A stretch of DNA of 9,739 nt from JAWXCF01 sp034440515 (GCA_034440515.1 JAWXCF010000112.1:1-9739), one strand, 5' to 3'; counted from the first letter of the stretch, positions 1 to 8,195 are shown. Translations and numbers: made by a program. The notes: generated from the sequence alone by a model not told the origin.

Positions 1-48
1 GTGGTAATTGAAGTGGTAATTTATATTGATTTTATTACGGATATTTGA
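1..48 (+). CDS. Possible C-terminal tail of an upstream gene (partial)
   Basis: Frame 1 is open from the window edge to a TGA at 46-48 and reads VVIEVVIYIDFITDI; the other two forward frames meet stops within a few codons. This could be the end of a gene beginning before the window. Fifteen codons are too few to name a family, and an open stretch this short is unsurprising by chance. A 9-bp direct repeat, GTGGTAATT, at 1-9 and 13-21 produces the repeated VVI. If it is a real gene, its stop lies only 16 nt before the ATG of the secreted protein, which would suggest co-transcription. Confidence 0.2.
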   Translation: MVIEVVIYIDFITDI

Positions 49-64
49 TGCAAGTATTGAAAAA

Positions 65-2074
65 ATGAAAAAAACTTTACTAGTCTTAGTTCTTATGCTG
101 TCGATGTGTATCGGTGCTTATGCGCAATCATCTACAGCATCTTATGCAGTTCAATTGTCTGCAACAGTAAATAAATCTGGAACAAAATATCAAGTTAACC
201 TGCGCTGGCGTAAAAATGTTGACGTGTTTAGCCCAGGATACAAAATATATAGAAAAGCTAGAAATGCAGGCGCTTGGGGTCAAGCAATTGCAACTATTCC
301 TCAAACTGACACCACCTACACTGACCTAAATCTACTAAACCCTGCTCAAGCAGTTGAATATAAAATAGAGGGTAATCTAGGTACTTCAGCTTCTACTAAT
401 ACATTTGGATATGCTATTGTAGGTGCAGAACTAACAAGTCCTGCTGATAGGGGAATTTTGCTATTGGTAATAGACGATACATTGAAAGTTGCCTTAGCTT
501 CAGAAATAACCAGACTTCAAAATGATATACTAGCTGACGGCTGGAATTTTAAAACAATATATGTCCGTAGAAGGGATTTAGTTACTGATGTAAAAAAGTT
601 AATAGCAGCAGAATACACTGCACAACCTACTCGTGTGAAAAGTATATTCCTATTAGGACACGTACCAGTTCCATATAGTGGCAACTTTAATATAGACGGG
701 CATACTGACCATAAGGGAGCTTGGCCTGCAGACGCTTATTATGCTGATATAAACTCAGAGTTATGGTCAGACATAAGCATATATGAAGAAAGTCCGGCCA
801 GAGCTGCGAATAAGAATATACCCGAAGACGGAAAATTTGACCAAACCATATTACCTAGTGCATTAGAAATGCAAGTGGGCAGGGTGGACTTTAGCAATAT
901 GCCTGCATTCGCATTAAATGAAATTGAATTGACTCGCCAATATTTAAATAAGGATCATAATTTTAGGAATATGGGCTTTACTGCTAGAGAAAAAGGTTTA
1001 GTGGTAGATAAGTTTGGCCCAATGGGTGGTGAGGCATTTGCCGCCAGCGCATTAAAGTCTTTTTCAGCAATATTTGGAAACAATAATATAAATCTATCTT
1101 CAGATTATCTAGCTAATGTTAAGAATCAATCTTGGCTATTTGCTTATGGTTGTGGTCCAGGTAGTTATACCAGTTGCGGCAACGTGAGCAATACCAGCGA
1201 CTATGCTAAAGACAGTACTCTCTCAGTATTTAATATGCTATTTGGCTCATACTTTGGCGATTATGATAATACCAATAACATACTACGTGCTGTAATAGCT
1301 GCAAAAGGCTACACTTTAACCAATTGTTGGAGTGGCAGGCCACAGTGGGTATATCATCATATGGCAGTTGGTGAAACTGTTGGTTATTCGACTTGGGTTA
1401 GTCAAATGGACTATGGCAAATACTTCAGATATTTGATATTTAATGACACTTCATTCAGAGTAACTACACCAAACCTGATGGGTGACCCCAGCCTAAGATT
1501 ACACATAAATGGAAAAGCGATAGAAACTGCATCTATAAATGCTATTGGCAAAACAGTTGTATTAACTTGGGCTCCAAATGCAAGCTGGTCAACTGACATA
1601 GATAGCGTTGCGGTATTTAGATCTGTAAATGACGGAACTTGGCGCCTAATTGCAAAACTACCAAAAAGCATAACCACCTATACCGATGCCAATACTGTGT
1701 TGGGAAATTGTAAATATATGATGCGTGGGCAAAGCTTAAAAACTACAGGCAGTGGTAGTTACTACAACTACACACCGGGCAACATTAAAAATATAAATGT
1801 TACAACTGCAAGTATATTATCAGGTAGTCAGGTTAGCCTAAATTTGGCAGCATACCCTAATCCTGTACGTGAAGAGCTAAACGTTACTTGGAATAGCAAT
1901 ATAACGACACCAACTACATTAAGCATTAGAAATGTAAAAGGACAAGAAGTTTATTTCGCTAATTGCAAACACTCAAACATCAAGATTGAAACTGAAATAT
2001 TAGATGCTGGTACCTATTTCATTCAGGTTACCAATCAAAATCAAACAAGCACTATCAAGTTTGTTAAACAATAG
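65..2074 (+). CDS. Secreted T9SS cargo with gingipain (C25)-like core
   Basis: This 669-aa protein is probably exported by Sec and then carried by T9SS to the cell surface or medium. I chose the ATG at 65 over an in-frame TTG at 26 because it begins a textbook signal peptide (residues 1-20, cut after AYA, leaving Gln as first residue, as is common in Bacteroidota). An Fn3-like domain (about 29-105) follows. The core (about 129-480) has C25/gingipain landmarks: LLGHVPVP (196-203), PADAYYAD (221-228), GRVDF (272-276), YGCGPGS (361-367), GSYFGDYD (394-401) and LMGDPSLRL (471-479). A second Fn3-like domain (about 485-575) and a type A sorting domain starting at YPNP (597-600) end the protein. Where active gingipains have GHG and the catalytic Cys, this protein shows GPG and no Cys, so it may not be a peptidase. 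The C25 assignment is by motif order only; the secretion route is much surer. Confidence 0.85.
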   Translation: MKKTLLVLVLMLSMCIGAYAQSSTASYAVQLSATVNKSGTKYQVNLRWRKNVDVFSPGYKIYRKARNAGAWGQAIATIPQTDTTYTDLNLLNPAQAVEYKIEGNLGTSASTNTFGYAIVGAELTSPADRGILLLVIDDTLKVALASEITRLQNDILADGWNFKTIYVRRRDLVTDVKKLIAAEYTAQPTRVKSIFLLGHVPVPYSGNFNIDGHTDHKGAWPADAYYADINSELWSDISIYEESPARAANKNIPEDGKFDQTILPSALEMQVGRVDFSNMPAFALNEIELTRQYLNKDHNFRNMGFTAREKGLVVDKFGPMGGEAFAASALKSFSAIFGNNNINLSSDYLANVKNQSWLFAYGCGPGSYTSCGNVSNTSDYAKDSTLSVFNMLFGSYFGDYDNTNNILRAVIAAKGYTLTNCWSGRPQWVYHHMAVGETVGYSTWVSQMDYGKYFRYLIFNDTSFRVTTPNLMGDPSLRLHINGKAIETASINAIGKTVVLTWAPNASWSTDIDSVAVFRSVNDGTWRLIAKLPKSITTYTDANTVLGNCKYMMRGQSLKTTGSGSYYNYTPGNIKNINVTTASILSGSQVSLNLAAYPNPVREELNVTWNSNITTPTTLSIRNVKGQEVYFANCKHSNIKIETEILDAGTYFIQVTNQNQTSTIKFVKQ

Positions 2075-2102
2075 AAAACCACATATAATTAATATGAATG
2101 AG

Positions 2103-2135
2103 CCCCAATATCACAAAATGGTATTGGGGTTTTTT
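2103..2135 (+). terminator. Rho-independent terminator after the secreted-protein gene
   Basis: A 10-bp stem (2103-2112 with 2120-2129, one G-U pair, four G-C pairs at its base) closes a 7-nt loop and is followed directly by six T residues at 2130-2135. It starts 29 nt after the stop of the secreted-protein gene. The T-run lies only on the + side, so it separates that gene from sbcC. Confidence 0.85.
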
Positions 2136-2180
2136 ATTTAATCGCATATATTTATTAGTTACGATAATTCAAAATTTTCT

Positions 2181-2213
2181 GCGTAAATAATGGCACAATT
2201 AATAACTTTACGC
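2181..2213. repeat. 7-bp inverted repeat in the sbcC leader
   Basis: GCGTAAA (2181-2187) and TTTACGC (2207-2213) are perfect inverted copies separated by 19 nt, 27 nt before the sbcC start. The right arm overlaps TAACTTTA (2203-2210), a 7-of-8 match to the Bacteroidota -7 consensus TAnnTTTG, although I see no good -33 box. It could be an operator or a weak RNA hairpin; chance is also possible in DNA this AT-rich. Confidence 0.3.
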
Positions 2214-2240
2214 CAACATTAACAATCCAAGTCTATAAAA

Positions 2241-5200
2241 ATGCTACCTAAATACATTACAATTACTGGTTTTTTATCTTACAAAGACGCTGTCGAAATC
2301 GATTTTGAGGAATTGATGCAAGACAATCTCTTCGGTATATTCGGAAATACAGGAAGTGGAAAAAGCGCCATAATCGATGCGATAACCTACGCCCTATATG
2401 AGAAATGCAGTAAGGGTGATAGTAAAGAATTGGTTAATTTAAGTAGCGAGGAACTCCAGGTTTGCTTTGGCTTCCAAGGTTATGAATTAAATTCAAATGA
2501 AAAATGCAATTATGAGATTATAAGAAGCATAAAAAGGAGAAAAAAAAAGAATGAAGAGTTTGAGCCAGGAACAGTTAAACTGTATAGATTTGATAACGAA
2601 GGCAATAAAATTGCGATATATGACCATAGAAAGTCTGTTACAAATGCATCAATTCTCGACATATTAAAGCTAAGCTATGAAAATTTTACCAAAATAATCA
2701 TTTTACCGCAGGGTGAGTTTGACAAGTTTCTTCATTTAGAAGGCGCCAAAAGGGCCGAAATGATGGCGAAAATATTCGACTTAGATAAGTATGATGTTAC
2801 CCCACAAGCCAAGGCTAGAAAATTAAACCTTGAGTCTAGTATAAACCTAAATAAAAGTCTAATAAGTAAACTGGGCAATTTAAATGAAGAGGAATTTGAA
2901 ACTTGGGAAGAAGAATTAAGGCTAAAGAACATTTTGCTGAAAAGTTTAAATGATAAGCAAACCACACTAAATCAAAACTTTGGCAAATACACCCAAGAAG
3001 ATTTAAAATATAAAAGCCTTTTAGCGGCTAAGTTAAATTACGATGAACACTCAAAATATTTAACTATAAATGAAGATAAAAGAGCTAACATAGAAAGATA
3101 TGAGAAGTTAAACGCCATATTTCAAGTTCCACTTAACGATTATAACAAAGCTGTAAAAGCATATAGTGAAATTACAATCGCAGCAAAAGGGTCTCAATCA
3201 AGTTTAGATGCCTTTAACGAAGTAATAGAAAAGCTAAATATAGAAAAGCCAATAATTGAAGGTAACTACGATAAAATCCTTTCAATAACACAAAAAAATA
3301 GCCAGCTAAATAATTTAAAAAAATATTTGGATCTTAATACTGAATTGCAAAAAGCAAATGAAACAGCCGATATAAAAAAGAAAGAATTAAATGCAATAGC
3401 CAAGGAATTGGAAGTAAACACAAATAATAGAATCACGCATCGTCTAGAACTAGAAAATTGGCATCAGCAGTTAATTCCAAATAATATATGGGAAGAATTA
3501 GTAGAGTACAATTCTAAATTATCAACTTTAGCTATCAATATTCAAAATATCGAGAATAATGTTGCGAAAACAACTACTAAAAGAATTGATGAAATAAAAA
3601 AACTAGAGCAAGAATTACAAGCAGTTAACATAGTCTTTACAGAAGATGTACAAATAATAAATACAGCGATAAATGAAAAAATACAGAAATGTGACAATCA
3701 CATACTTGAAAATAAAAACCAATTAAGAATTCATCAAATAGAAGAGGGCTTGCGACAATACCGCGAGAATTTAGTTGATGGTGAAGGATGCCCACTTTGC
3801 GGATCACTACAACACCCTGGTACTTTGCACGAAATAGCTGATGTGAAACAAGAAATAAAAAAATGCAATGAAGAAATAGACAAAGCAAACAAGCGGAGGG
3901 ATAAAATTAAACATATAAATCTAATTTCTTTTAAGAATTCTTTAGAAAATCTTGATACAGAAATATTAGTATGTCAAACCCATATAAAAAATCACCAATC
4001 ATTATTCAATACCTATTTAGTTGATTTGCCTAGTGAAATAACAATTCTAATTAATCAAGATTTCACAGAATTAAAAAATACAAGAAAAGAGGTAGAGAAT
4101 AAGATAGATAAATTAAACAAAAGCATAACTGACTTAACCAAATCAATAGAAACTGAAACTGATCATCAAGGAAAAATAAAGGACAATGCTGCTGAAAATA
4201 ACAAACTACAAACTCAGCTACAAACACAATGTGACGGACTTACAGCGCAATTTAACAGCTACATACAACCGTCTGATTTAAAGAGAAACCCTGAGGAGAT
4301 TGACATTGAAATACAGGGAAATTTAGAGAAAATATTAAATTCTAAAACAAACTATGAAAAATTCAACAAAAAGTTAAAAGAAACAACCTCTGACATAGAT
4401 AATGTAAAAGGATTGCTACAAGGTCAAACTGAGCAAGCTAAACGAGCAAAAAATGAGAACCAAAAATATGAAGCTCAACTAAGTAAACTATTGGCAGAAA
4501 ATAATATAGATTCAATAGCTGACTTACAAATAATACTTGCAGTTGATGACAATAGAAATGCTGTAAAAAATAGCCTTATAGAATACTTTGAAGAATTAAA
4601 TAAGCAGCAAATAATATTGGCTGGTATAAATAAATGGAGAGAAAGCTCAGACTACCAACCTGAATTACTGATTAGCGTACAAGCAGATATATCAAAAAAT
4701 AAAGAAATTTTAGATAAGGAAAATGAAGAATCTGCCAACCTGAAAAATAAAATAACAGTTTTTGTTAAAAATAAAAAGGAGTCTAAAAATTTAAATGAAA
4801 ATATTGCTAAAACCAGTTCACAATTAGCTGTGGTAGATAGTCTGTTAACAACGCTAAAAGGGGGGCAACTGCAAACCTTCATTAGCTTATATTACCTGCA
4901 AAAGATTATCACAATTGCCAACGATCGACTTATAAAACTAAATGTAGGTCTGTTACTTGAGTTTGAGGGAGATAAACTTAAGATTAAAGATTTATTGAAT
5001 TCTGGAAAATTACGACCTGTTTCTACCCTTAGCGGAGGGCAAACATTTCAGATAAGCCTATGTATGGCATTAGCACTGTCTAAAATTGTACAATCGCAAT
5101 TGGGAATCGTACAACAGTTTTTTTTCCTAGATGAAGGATTTGGAACCCTAGACAATTCTGTACTTGAATTGATAATGAATACCCTAAATGATTTAAGGAC

Positions 5201-5369
5201 AGAGGGTAGATGTGTGGGCATTATTACCCACGTAGAGTCTATGAAGGAACAGATAAATGTACACCTCACTGTATTGCGTAGTACAACGGGAGTAAGTAAC
5301 ATTCGCTATAGCTGGCAAACAAGTGATGAAGAGCTAACTCAGGCGCTTGCCTTGGCTACGACCAACTAA
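2241..5369 (+). CDS. sbcC: SbcC family exonuclease ATPase subunit
   Basis: SbcC is the Rad50-like ATPase that works with the nuclease SbcD (Mre11-like) to open hairpins and process double-strand ends. All diagnostic parts are present in this 1042-aa protein: Walker A GNTGSGKS (35-42), Q-loop LPQGEFDKFL (155-164), long charged coiled-coil arms (about 180-510 and 530-880), a zinc-hook CPLC (C517 and C520) almost exactly at the midpoint, signature SGGQ (931-934), Walker B with D964-E965, a D-loop ending at D971, and H-loop H997. The length is usual for the family and nothing appears broken. The ATG at 2241 lies just before the conserved N-terminal strand; no Shine-Dalgarno is visible, as is normal in this phylum. 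sbcD is commonly adjacent in other bacteria but is in neither flank here. The coding sequence contains an A9 tract (2540-2548) and a T8 tract (5118-5125). Its last 14 nt overlap the convergent hydratase gene. Confidence 0.93.
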   Translation: MLPKYITITGFLSYKDAVEIDFEELMQDNLFGIFGNTGSGKSAIIDAITYALYEKCSKGDSKELVNLSSEELQVCFGFQGYELNSNEKCNYEIIRSIKRRKKKNEEFEPGTVKLYRFDNEGNKIAIYDHRKSVTNASILDILKLSYENFTKIIILPQGEFDKFLHLEGAKRAEMMAKIFDLDKYDVTPQAKARKLNLESSINLNKSLISKLGNLNEEEFETWEEELRLKNILLKSLNDKQTTLNQNFGKYTQEDLKYKSLLAAKLNYDEHSKYLTINEDKRANIERYEKLNAIFQVPLNDYNKAVKAYSEITIAAKGSQSSLDAFNEVIEKLNIEKPIIEGNYDKILSITQKNSQLNNLKKYLDLNTELQKANETADIKKKELNAIAKELEVNTNNRITHRLELENWHQQLIPNNIWEELVEYNSKLSTLAINIQNIENNVAKTTTKRIDEIKKLEQELQAVNIVFTEDVQIINTAINEKIQKCDNHILENKNQLRIHQIEEGLRQYRENLVDGEGCPLCGSLQHPGTLHEIADVKQEIKKCNEEIDKANKRRDKIKHINLISFKNSLENLDTEILVCQTHIKNHQSLFNTYLVDLPSEITILINQDFTELKNTRKEVENKIDKLNKSITDLTKSIETETDHQGKIKDNAAENNKLQTQLQTQCDGLTAQFNSYIQPSDLKRNPEEIDIEIQGNLEKILNSKTNYEKFNKKLKETTSDIDNVKGLLQGQTEQAKRAKNENQKYEAQLSKLLAENNIDSIADLQIILAVDDNRNAVKNSLIEYFEELNKQQIILAGINKWRESSDYQPELLISVQADISKNKEILDKENEESANLKNKITVFVKNKKESKNLNENIAKTSSQLAVVDSLLTTLKGGQLQTFISLYYLQKIITIANDRLIKLNVGLLLEFEGDKLKIKDLLNSGKLRPVSTLSGGQTFQISLCMALALSKIVQSQLGIVQQFFFLDEGFGTLDNSVLELIMNTLNDLRTEGRCVGIITHVESMKEQINVHLTVLRSTTGVSNIRYSWQTSDEELTQALALATTN

Positions 5370-6135
5370 TCTTCTCTTTATTTAAGAATGCTGCTATTCC
5401 ACGTTGGCAGTCTTCTGTACCCCTAGCCAGTGCATTTTGTTCGGCAGCAAAGCTAGGACCACTGTAGGCATCCATATTTTGAATATCTGCCATCATTTGT
5501 CTGGTCATTCTGATACTCGCAGGTGATGTCTGTTGGGCAATTTCTATTGCTTGCTTTAGTACAATTTCAGTTATCTCATTCGCTGGGCATATATAGTTTA
5601 TCATACCATATTGCATAGCCGTATTTGCATCTATTAGTTTACCTGTTAACAGTAATTCACGGGTACGAGACTCCCCAATTTTTCGCAGTAAATAAAACAT
5701 AACTATGGCAGGTATAAATCCTATTTTTACTTCTGTATATCCGTATTGTGCACCTGGTACGCTATATACCATATCGCAAACTGTAGCCAGTCCACAACCT
5801 CCTGCTATGGCGTGACCCTCTACTTGGGCTATAATTACCTTTCTATGAGTATATATTAATTGAAACAGTTCCTTTAGCTTAGTACTATCCTCTAGGTTTT
5901 CTTGATAAGAGTTGTTTTGTAACTGTTGCAAATAGACTAAGTCTGCGCCGGCACTAAACGCCTGACCTACAGCAGCCAATATAACAACGCGAACAGTTTC
6001 ATCATCATTGGCTTCTGTTAGCGCTATATTTAAATTTTCTATTAATTCTGGGCTTAAGGCATTTCGCTTTTCTGGTCTATTTAACTTAATATACCTAATG
6101 CCTGTGGGGCCGTTGTCTACCAATACTGTTGTCAT
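5356..6135 (-). CDS. Enoyl-CoA hydratase/isomerase family protein
   Basis: This is a 259-aa crotonase-fold protein acting on a CoA thioester in the cytoplasm; the exact substrate is uncertain. Visible landmarks are NRPEKRNAL near the N-terminus, first oxyanion-hole segment AFSAGADL (59-66), second segment AGGCGL (111-116), GYTEVKIGFIP (132-142) and a C-terminal ED-x3-GIAAFLNK tail typical of the family. The Glu matching rat hydratase Glu164 is present (E135), but the Glu144 position is Gly (G115), so one of two canonical acid/base residues is missing. That pattern occurs in isomerases and in methylglutaconyl-CoA hydratase-like enzymes of leucine breakdown; the latter is my leading but unproven guess. 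I chose the ATG at 6135; a TTG at 6147 would add four residues. It follows comEC by 19 nt on the same strand, so co-transcription is likely. Its end overlaps the end of sbcC by 14 nt. Confidence 0.9.
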   Translation of the reverse strand: MTTVLVDNGPTGIRYIKLNRPEKRNALSPELIENLNIALTEANDDETVRVVILAAVGQAFSAGADLVYLQQLQNNSYQENLEDSTKLKELFQLIYTHRKVIIAQVEGHAIAGGCGLATVCDMVYSVPGAQYGYTEVKIGFIPAIVMFYLLRKIGESRTRELLLTGKLIDANTAMQYGMINYICPANEITEIVLKQAIEIAQQTSPASIRMTRQMMADIQNMDAYSGPSFAAEQNALARGTEDCQRGIAAFLNKEKISWS

Positions 6136-6154
6136 AGTGCTGTGCAAAGTTTCG

Positions 6155-8044
6155 TTACAAATGTAGTTTCTGCGCTACTAAAGTACCACGCAAAGTATCT
6201 GCATTTAGGCAAACAAAACCATTATAGGTTGCCGTATTAATCTTGATTATTTCATTAGATTTTCCAATTTTATAGTTACCTGCTGCAATAATGCTCAGCT
6301 CAACTTGCTTTACACGTAAATATTGGGAATTTGCATAGGGTAGTATGTATCTGGTTAGTGTAGCACTATCAATTGGCTTGGTGCCATATACCAACATTTT
6401 CTTGCTGGTGTTGACTATTATCAATTTGTTCTCAAAGGTATTTTGATAGCTAATTTTTATTGTTCTTGCTGAATCTATCATTAGAAAAGTATGTACTATG
6501 AACATTACAGCTAGTGCCGTATAACTAATTTGCCAGTAGGCAACACGCCTTATACGCCCGCTCATAAATAGAAATACGATGAATACCCCCAATAAAACAC
6601 ACTCTACACCAGACAAATAAATACCCTGCCACACCGACCAAGTGGCTGATGCTAAATAAGTAAGCGGAATAATTATTATCTTAATTAAAAGTCCAATAGG
6701 AACCAAGACAATCTGAACCCAGCTAGATAATGCTAAGGTTACTGGTAGTAATATCAATAACAAACTACTCAGAGGAATGACCAACATATTAGCAGGTATA
6801 AACAACCAAGGAAATTGATGGAAATAGTATAAACTAATGGGTAAAGTAGCTAACTGAGCTGCAATACCTGCAGCGCTTAAATCTCTAATCCAGATGCCGA
6901 CACTATTGTGTGTGGGCCAGTATTTAGATATCGGCTTAGTCCAAACCAATATACCCCCTAATGCAGTAAAACTTAACTGAAAGCCTAAATCAAACAGCTG
7001 TGTATTGTCAATGAGTAATATGAGCAAGGCTGCCAAACATAATGAGTTCAGACCCTGTGTTGGCTTATCAAATACCCGAGCCAATTCTATAATACTAAAC
7101 ATAATAGCCGCCCGAACTATGGGAGCTGCAGCACCTGTAAATAATGCAAATGCCCACAATATGCTGATTATAAGCAGACTCTTTAGCCATTGCAATCCTG
7201 TTAAACCTCGAAACATAAATTGCAACAAAATGAGTATTACTCCAAGGTGAAACCCAGACACACTCAGCACGTGTACTGTACCTGTATTGGCAAATACACC
7301 ATAGGTTTCGGCATCTATTCCAGAGTCATCTCCTGTGATTAAAGCCTTTATTATGGCAGAATAATTTGAGTTTATAGCCAATTCATCTATAAATTTATTT
7401 ACCGCTAGTTTAGACTGAATAAATACCGAGTAAAACTTATTAGCCTGATTCCCAATTAATTCGTAGTCAGCTTCACTAATATTAATTGAATACCTTATAT
7501 TTCTATTTCTAGCATATTTGGCTTGATCAAATTGTCCAGGTAGAGATTTAGAGATTATTGGCTTAACAGGTGTTTGGGTTTGAATTAAGTCTCCATATTT
7601 CAGTTTTTCTGCTGTTTGTTGATCAGTGTATAGTTTTAGTTTAATGCCATATCTGGTAATACTAGTATCGTGAAAGTTGGCAATTAGTTCTGCATTGATG
7701 CTTGCCTTACCATTCAAATAAACATTTGGCAAATCGGTAATGCGAATAACAGATTCACAATCTTTGCATAATTCGGGTAAATATTGGCTCTTTTTATTAT
7801 GTAATTGCGAAACTGAAACTCCAATACAAATAAATGCAATTATAAGTAGATAATAGTTTCTAGTCCAAGTAAGTTTTAGTTTGTCTGGGGCAATTCGGGC
7901 CGTTAAATTCCAATATACAATTCCCAATATAATGCAAAGAATTAATAGGGAGTATTCTAATTGGTATATAGGAGACAGACTATTGCCCAGTAAAATGCCA
8001 GCTATAAGTGCCAGAGTCGGGTATAATAATGGAGGCCTGCGCAT
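6155..8044 (-). CDS. comEC: ComEC/Rec2 family DNA-uptake channel, short form
   Basis: ComEC forms the inner-membrane channel through which single-stranded DNA enters during natural transformation. The 629-aa protein has N-terminal membrane helices (about 8-46 and 64-80), a soluble DUF4131/OB-like domain (about 85-205) with a C-x2-C pair (C93, C96), and the multi-helix Competence domain (about 230-520) with the hallmark HVLSVSGFHLG (258-268). The last 100 residues form a small soluble tail without the HxHxDH metallo-beta-lactamase motif of long ComEC proteins. Short forms lacking that domain are, to my knowledge, usual in Bacteroidota, so I do not treat this as truncation. The ATG at 8044 precedes the first hydrophobic helix. 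It is probably the first gene of a two-gene unit with the downstream hydratase; a candidate promoter lies at 8108-8115. Competence itself cannot be inferred from this gene alone. Confidence 0.92.
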   Translation of the reverse strand: MRRPPLLYPTLALIAGILLGNSLSPIYQLEYSLLILCIILGIVYWNLTARIAPDKLKLTWTRNYYLLIIAFICIGVSVSQLHNKKSQYLPELCKDCESVIRITDLPNVYLNGKASINAELIANFHDTSITRYGIKLKLYTDQQTAEKLKYGDLIQTQTPVKPIISKSLPGQFDQAKYARNRNIRYSINISEADYELIGNQANKFYSVFIQSKLAVNKFIDELAINSNYSAIIKALITGDDSGIDAETYGVFANTGTVHVLSVSGFHLGVILILLQFMFRGLTGLQWLKSLLIISILWAFALFTGAAAPIVRAAIMFSIIELARVFDKPTQGLNSLCLAALLILLIDNTQLFDLGFQLSFTALGGILVWTKPISKYWPTHNSVGIWIRDLSAAGIAAQLATLPISLYYFHQFPWLFIPANMLVIPLSSLLLILLPVTLALSSWVQIVLVPIGLLIKIIIIPLTYLASATWSVWQGIYLSGVECVLLGVFIVFLFMSGRIRRVAYWQISYTALAVMFIVHTFLMIDSARTIKISYQNTFENKLIIVNTSKKMLVYGTKPIDSATLTRYILPYANSQYLRVKQVELSIIAAGNYKIGKSNEIIKINTATYNGFVCLNADTLRGTLVAQKLHL

Positions 8045-8090
8045 TAAAGTAACATTTCCTCAAAATATGAATATATTATATTGCTGTCTA

Positions 8091-8102
8091 TCAATATATT
8101 GA
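8091..8102. promoter_or_regulatory. 12-bp perfect palindrome, possible operator
   Basis: TCAATATATTGA is a perfect palindrome about 47 bp upstream of the comEC ATG. It lies just downstream, in the comEC direction, of the candidate -7 box at 8108-8115, where a repressor would block initiation. Its core is only A and T apart from the outer C and G, so chance occurrence in this DNA is a real possibility. Confidence 0.3.
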
Positions 8103-8107
8103 GATTA

Positions 8108-8115
8108 CAAAAATA
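8108..8115 (-). promoter_or_regulatory. Candidate -7 promoter box for comEC
   Basis: On the minus strand this reads TATTTTTG, a full match to the Bacteroidota -7 consensus TAnnTTTG. It would place the transcription start near 8100 and give a leader of roughly 55 nt. The expected TTTG -33 box is only approximated (TTTC at 8135-8132, spacer 16), so the call rests on one short match. Confidence 0.35.
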
Positions 8116-8195
8116 AAGAAAATAGCGATTTGAAAGCGTAAGATTTGGAAAATTTTTAACAATTTTACTTTATTCACTACCAATACATTTGAAGT

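Noticed and set aside
1..21. Direct repeat GTGGTAATT as part of a CRISPR or iteron array
   Set aside because: There are only two 9-bp copies 12 bp apart at the window edge; no array or spacer structure follows.
26..64. TTG start extending the secreted protein by 13 residues
   Set aside because: The extension adds charged residues before an otherwise perfect signal peptide beginning at the ATG at 65.
1..64. Promoter for the secreted protein (GATATTTG at 40-47)
   Set aside because: It matches only seven of eight consensus positions and lacks a properly spaced -33 box; too weak to list.
1411..1677. 88-codon minus-strand open frame in the secreted-protein gene
   Set aside because: It is antisense to a well-supported gene, with no recognisable domain or promoter.
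5048..5302. 84-codon minus-strand open frame near the sbcC end
   Set aside because: It is antisense to the conserved SGGQ/Walker B region of SbcC, whose coding frame is certain.
6136..6147. TTG start adding four residues to the hydratase
   Set aside because: An ATG four codons later starts nearer the usual family N-terminus, and TTG is less likely; it cannot be fully excluded.
7881..8102. 73-codon plus-strand open frame over the start of comEC
   Set aside because: It is antisense to the comEC N-terminus, with no family likeness or independent promoter.
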